From contig SCHM01000002.1 of the NCBI GenBank assembly GCA_004123355.1, positions 3,631,569-3,695,568 of the forward strand: a DNA stretch of 64,000 nt, given 5' to 3'. The position numbers and the translations under genes were made by a program. Positions 59,491 through 64,000 of this stretch are shown here, in pieces. Source of the stretch: Amphirosellinia nigrospora. Taxonomy: Eukaryota; Ascomycota; Sordariomycetes; Xylariales; Xylariaceae. The notes below the pieces were generated by a model. The model was given only the letters and a program-made list of their open reading frames with translations. It made no database searches and was not told the DNA's origin. Position 1 is the stretch's first letter. Each line of letters begins with the position of its first letter.

Positions 59491-60493
59491 TCACTCTCCG
59501 GCGCCATCGCCCTGAGTATATCCCCGCGTGATCTCACTATCAGGTCTTCGCCTGCCCCAAGGTATCACGTACGTCCCGTTATGTTCAATCTTGAGTTCCG
59601 GCGACAGCCCCGCATACAGCTCCGTGTAAGCGCCAAACTGCGGGTCGTGGAGCATGAGTTTATCGACGATGAAGTAGAGCGGCGCGGCGGTGCCCTTGAA
59701 CGAGCCGGCCCTGAGATTCCCCGGGTTCAGCGTCACGCTCAGGATCCCGTCTTTGCTGTGGCGCCGGGCGAACTCCCGTGCCAGAAACCACGTCCCGGCC
59801 TTCGATGCGCTGTAGTTCGTGACCCGGTTCTTGAACCCTTGGTCCAGGGCGCTGAAATCGACCCCGTTTGAGGGCGAAGCCGAATCCATAAGCCCGCTCG
59901 ACGTCCACACTACTCGCGTGTGGCCGGGCCCAGTCGCGGCGGAAGCCGCCTTGAGCTGCGGCAATAGCAATTGTGTGAAGAGCAACGTCGCGACGCAGTG
60001 GACTCCCATGAACGGCTCGAGGTTCTGCGCAGTGCGCTCCCCGAATCGCAGGATATTAGCGCCAATGCCGGCATTATTCCAGAGAACATCGAGCTTGGAT
60101 TCTTGGCGGGCGAACTCCTCTGCTGCTATCTTGACGGATTTGAGATCGTTCAAGTCAAGACGGAGGTACTTAAGCAGACCCGGTCTTCGGTGCCTTCTGG
60201 TATGGTTGCTTCGATGGTTTTGATGGCTTCTTCGGCTTTTTCCTACTTTCTCGTCTTAGATTCTATGCTGCATGAAATGGATGGAAGTTCGTTGTTACTT
60301 CGTTGTTACGCACCTTCGACCGTGACGCCATATAAATGGTCGCACCGGACGTGAACAAAATCTTGCATAGCTCAAAGCCAATGCCCGTGTTACCTCCGGT
60401 GACTATAAACACACGACTTTTTTGAGTGCCGGGCGATGTGAATGTCGGAGGAGGTGGCCATGCCTGTGTTTTGAAGTTGCGGAAACTCTCCAT
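59491..60493 (-). CDS. Short-chain dehydrogenase/reductase (SDR); frame broken
   Basis: NAD(P)-dependent oxidoreductase, about 310 aa, Rossmann fold. ATG at 60493; exon 1 (60493-60314) has the cofactor motif VTGGNTGIGFEL (TGxxxGIG). Intron 60243-60313 restores ASRSK-EKAEEAI. Exon 2 has the DLNDL acidic turn, NNAGIG, the catalytic region with Ser (VVWTSSG) and YSASK (YxxxK), then NPGNLRAG and the tail ending TQGDGAGE. One base is missing near 60180 (G-run on the minus strand), between exon 2 start and LKYLRLDLNDL. Similar proteins are often annotated as retinol dehydrogenase- or WW-domain-oxidoreductase-like; the substrate is unknown. Convergent with the membrane-protein gene. Confidence 0.87.
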
Positions 60494-62518
60494 TTCGGGC
60501 GGTTTTAACAACGGACCTCTTAGACCAGAGGTTCACAAAAACCGTAGGGAAAAAAGAAGAAAGACAGTCACGTCCCAGCTCAGACAAGTTTATTAAAAAC
60601 ATCTTTAAAACTTTGTTATTTATAACAAAATAACAAGCAGTGTTAGCGACGGAATAAAATGCGGTGATGCGGAGTGGAGTGCGGAATTCGAGATAAAGGA
60701 AGCCGCAATAGTTGTCCAAGGCACGGCTTACATGTTGGTGACTACAATAACTGTAAGTACCGCTATAAATCCCCTCATGTGCTATAAGAAGCCTACAGAT
60801 CGCCTAAATTTTAAACTATTACACCGCTAAAGTACTGCACTATAGATCTTATAGGCGTTAATTACCGTGCCGCTTTGGGGCATCTTAGCAGACGTCTCCC
60901 TTGTGCCCTGTGACTCTTTTCACTTATACTCACATGTATCAGTTGAGAAAAATTACTCCCTTCCTTCAGATACTTAGGTATCGATATCTTCGCTTGTTGT
61001 CTCGAATAGCTCAAGTTCGTATGGCGGGCAGCCAACAATAATCTCCGCATATGCCAAATCAAGACTAACATTAGGAGCCCTTTGGAGTGCCGAGTCAGCA
61101 CCTAGGTCGAAATTTGCCCAGCTCTGGGAAGACTCGTTCGTTGGTGTGTCTATGGTATTAGCCCATGCTAGCCGGTGTCTTTCGTGAGATGGTCTGTTGT
61201 TCGATTATCGTAGTGCGGGCGCGATCTGTGCGAGGAACTGGCTCTAATGCCTCGTCATACCATGTAAAGATTGGTCAATCATTAGCGGAAGACTCATCAT
61301 GATCAGAAGGATAACAGCTTATCTTCCCCAGGGGAAAAAAACAGTTAGATACGGAGCCTCTCGAGATCTTCCAGAGGTAACAAGCGTTACAGATCGCGCA
61401 TGCGATAGTGTGAACAGGTTCAGGGACTAAGTCGTCGTCTTAAAGCGAGATCCCATGAGCAACTACGTCTTCTGAAGAAGATGCTCGGACATAGCCCATG
61501 CCTTGGAAGGTCCGATACAATCACCTCGAAGAATAGTGTCGTTCAGCCGGTCTCTGATATTTCTATTAAAACTGGTGAGAACGTCGGCGAACAGCTGTTC
61601 CACCTCCCATCTGAGCTTGATATGACTTTAGACAGCCACACTGCTGATGGCTATCGTGAGGGGAACTGAAAGTCAGCGTGGTCATGAAGATTCATTGACT
61701 TCTCGAGTACAATATCCATGATCACATCGGCCAATAAGGTACCCCAGACATCGAGTATTGGCCAGCTTGGTTTTCCTCCCATCGTCTACAGACCTTTGCC
61801 TTAGAGAGGGTGCTGGGGGAGACCTATAGGTGTCGTGCTCTTCCCTCACAGTCCTAAATAAGGCTTCTGGATACCTGCCGAGATTATGTTGGGATTGATT
61901 GGCCTTATCGTTTGCCTTGTTTCTCGATCCTCATTTGGAATCACCAGCCTGCTATACTCTCATCGGGCGGTTATGCCACTGGATCCCGCCACTCAGTTCG
62001 CAGTGAAAGAGGCTATAGTCAAAAGCCTTCTCCATCTACAAACGCTACACCAAATTACTTCTAAACCTAAGTCATCGAAGAAATACTTCGCTGGTCTTCC
62101 CATGTACTGTAGCTTATCCGGCACGGCGGTTCTTGAGATCGTCTGTTACTACCTAGGTAGGTGATTGGTCTGGATTATACATCAGCCTCCAACTGTCGTC
62201 TCCAGTTTATCATACAGAACGATCGAGTTATAATAATAACATTATCATTTGTCCTCATTTCCATCGCAGCGGCTTTGACGTGTTTGATTATTAGTAGCCG
62301 CATAGCTGGACCGGTCGTGCTCCCAAAGCATGAATTCTTTCCGAGTATTACAATCCTGACCACCTTCCAACTCCAATTCCAGAATTGGGCTTTCGTACTC
62401 CAACGACACAAACCACGGGTATTACCAACATAAACATTCCATCTAACCTATTCAGGTTTCGAACACGATAAGTGCTCGTATCGTGAATAATCATTCCTCA
62501 CAAATCAAAAAGTGCTCT
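60494..62518. other. Gene-poor region with possible degraded coding remains
   Basis: About 2 kb. On the minus strand, 61400-60980 holds coding-like stretches that need frame changes (CAICNACYLWKISRGS, YDEALEPVPRTDRARTT, YAEIIVGCPPYELELFETT), perhaps a broken gene. On the plus strand, frames at 61481-61669 and 61886-62164 lack features. Nothing here is firm. Confidence 0.35.
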
Positions 62519-64000
62519 TCACAGAAAGGCACTACCCTCATCGTCACTCGTCACACGTCTGTATCTGCTGCTGAGGAAGACATCCGCCACTCTGTCGCTT
62601 GTCACATTCGGCTGGTTAGGGCCAAGAACACCGGACCCCTCAATTCCGTACGGTTCATCGTCGTTCACGGCAGTAGGGTTCACATTCTCCGGTTTTCTCG
62701 ATGCAGTGCCATACGCCTTTGGGCGTAAATTAGTCGAACTATTCTTCTTCGTAGGTTGGTCATCCCCTACGCTGGAAAGCCCGCGGCTTGTGAGAGGTGC
62801 TCCGCCGATTTTGGGCCTCGGTAGGGGCTTCCCAAGTTTCGTAGGAATACTTGCGGGCCCACTGGTTATATTTTCCGTAAAGCTGAGGGAAGGGACCCGT
62901 GGTAACTTCTTCTCGTAGTTGGTGCCGGGCATTCCCACTGAAGTGTTGCGTGTGACCAAGGACAACACACTCGTCGCAGAAACGCTATTGGGCAAGGGAA
63001 CCCTCGAAGGCAATCGCGAGCGCCCAATTGCTGTGTGTGTGTCTCCAGCATCAAAAGGTACTGGCTGGTCGTCGTCATCATCACCATCGTCCTGGTCCGC
63101 GTTGAAGAAACTATCCCTGTTTTCCTAAACTCGAGAAGGTGTGTCAGGCAGGTCAGGGAGGTCAGGCAGATCAGGCAGCTCGTCGTCCTCTTCGTGATTA
63201 ATTTGCGCATTCTCGCGAACATGCCCGAAAGATCGATCAGACGTAAGACCGTATTGGAAATCGTTGCCACCCGCTTGCTTGGTTGTTTCCTCGAGTTTTG
63301 AAACATTCGACGATAAGAACGTTTTCCAATCCACAGAACTCGAGGAGGATGGGAAACGTTGCTTTGGCGGCAACGATTGACTTCGTTTATTATATGCTGG
63401 TTGGTCTAAAAAGATTGTGGCATCTCCGTGCGCACCTCCAATTTGTGTGCAGTCTTCTATGATCGACAAGGTACTTTGCCTTCTAGTTTGGCCGTCTTCG
63501 ACTGCGTCGGTTGAGTAAATACTCTCAGTGTAGAGCAACCTAATATCGGCATCCGACCCATAAGTGCTAGAGCGTTGCAGTTGTATGTTTGACAAATTAG
63601 TTGTTGACCCTCCCCCATATGGATTAGAACCACTTAGGTTGTTAGGCTGGTCATCAGGGCCTGTGTCCATCCTATCCTGCAATGCCTGACGGAAAGGACT
63701 TTGGGTGCGGAATTGATATCGCGCGGGGCTCCCAAAGAATACAGAGCTATGAGGCGAAACTGTCGGTTTAAGTGGAAGACCCTCCTTTACGGATGGAGCT
63801 AAGGAGGTTTTATTATTGATCCCCTTTGACGAGGCATCTCCTGTATCTGTGAACATAGGCGTGGATGTGGGATAGGCTTGTTTCTGTTTTGTTGCTTCCG
63901 CCGCGTTAAGAGTTGGATGAAAGGACTTCGAATTGTAAACCGATGGCGAAATGTGTTTGTCTTTCACATGTAGCCTGTCATTCGCCTTCGAAGATTCTGA
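62519..64000 (-). CDS. Partial Ser/Pro-rich hypothetical protein with one in-frame TAG
   Basis: An open minus-strand frame enters from beyond the window edge and runs to TAG at 63125, then continues in the same frame to a TAA/TAG-type stop at 62519, about 490 codons in all. Content is disordered: rich in Ser, Asn, Pro and Gln, with an acidic tandem DLPDLPDLPDLPD motif just before the TAG, an acidic run (DDGDDDDDQ) just after it, and Ser/Thr-Pro sites (for example RTQSPF, TGSP-like) suggesting phosphorylation. No domain recognised. The internal TAG may be a C-to-T change of CAG, a sequencing error or a true stop. The N-terminus lies outside the window. Confidence 0.55.

Noticed and set aside
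1-64000. tRNA or rRNA genes
   Set aside because: I scanned for B-box-like GGTTCGANTCC words with matching cloverleaf arms and saw none I could support; a covariance-model search would be decisive.

Overview
The window is a stretch of nuclear genome from a filamentous ascomycete (Pezizomycotina). The evidence is short introns of about 46-260 nt with GT(R)NGT donors, CTAAC/CTGAC-like branch points and YAG acceptors; typical families (PTH11/rhodopsin-like membrane proteins, a NACHT-ankyrin STAND protein, DUF1996, Anp1 glycosyltransferase, a long-form plasma-membrane H+-ATPase); and an AT-rich island with the look of repeat-induced point mutation (RIP). No species can be named from the sequence alone.

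Layout. 1-2485: AT-rich RIP-type relic. 4610-8346 (+): P-type H+-ATPase. 9249-11250 (+): cytochrome P450. 11251-17122: gene-poor. 17123-18361 (-): rhodopsin-like membrane protein. 19060-19674 (+): small secreted cupin-like protein. 20685-21881 (-): Anp1/Mnn9-type mannosyltransferase. 22938-23843 (-): secreted lipase. 24899-27399 (-): membrane nucleotide pyrophosphatase/phosphodiesterase. 27918-29230 (-): unknown protein. 30064-32366 (-): membrane-anchored aspartic-protease homologue. 33272-34838 (+): mucin-like cell-surface protein. 35287-36815 (-): DUF1996 secreted protein. 36816-39406: gene-poor with a perfect 265-bp tandem duplication. 39407-40055 (-): small secreted protein. 40956-44742 (-): NACHT-ankyrin protein. 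45542-46302 (-): conserved hypothetical. 48231-50554 (+): secreted FAD-linked oxidase. 50724-53454 (-): GH3 beta-xylosidase. 54074-55010: inverted-repeat element followed by a terpene synthase pseudogene. 57837-59092 (+): second rhodopsin-like membrane protein. 59491-60493 (-): short-chain dehydrogenase. 62519-64000 (-): partial Ser/Pro-rich protein.

The gene content leans toward the cell surface and secretome (H+-ATPase, mannan synthesis, lipase, xylosidase, DUF1996, cupin, mucin-like protein, protease homologue). No operon-like or obvious biosynthetic-cluster logic links neighbours; the only secondary-metabolism core gene is dead.

Two kinds of damage need separating. (1) Most multi-exon genes need single-base frame corrections (about 25 sites), nearly always one base short in a homopolymer, while catalytic motifs, splice sites and the rest of the frame are intact; this looks like uncorrected sequencing or assembly error. 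(2) The terpene synthase relic carries in-frame TAG codons exactly where CAG or TGG is expected, a RIP-like C-to-T/G-to-A pattern, and is truly dead.
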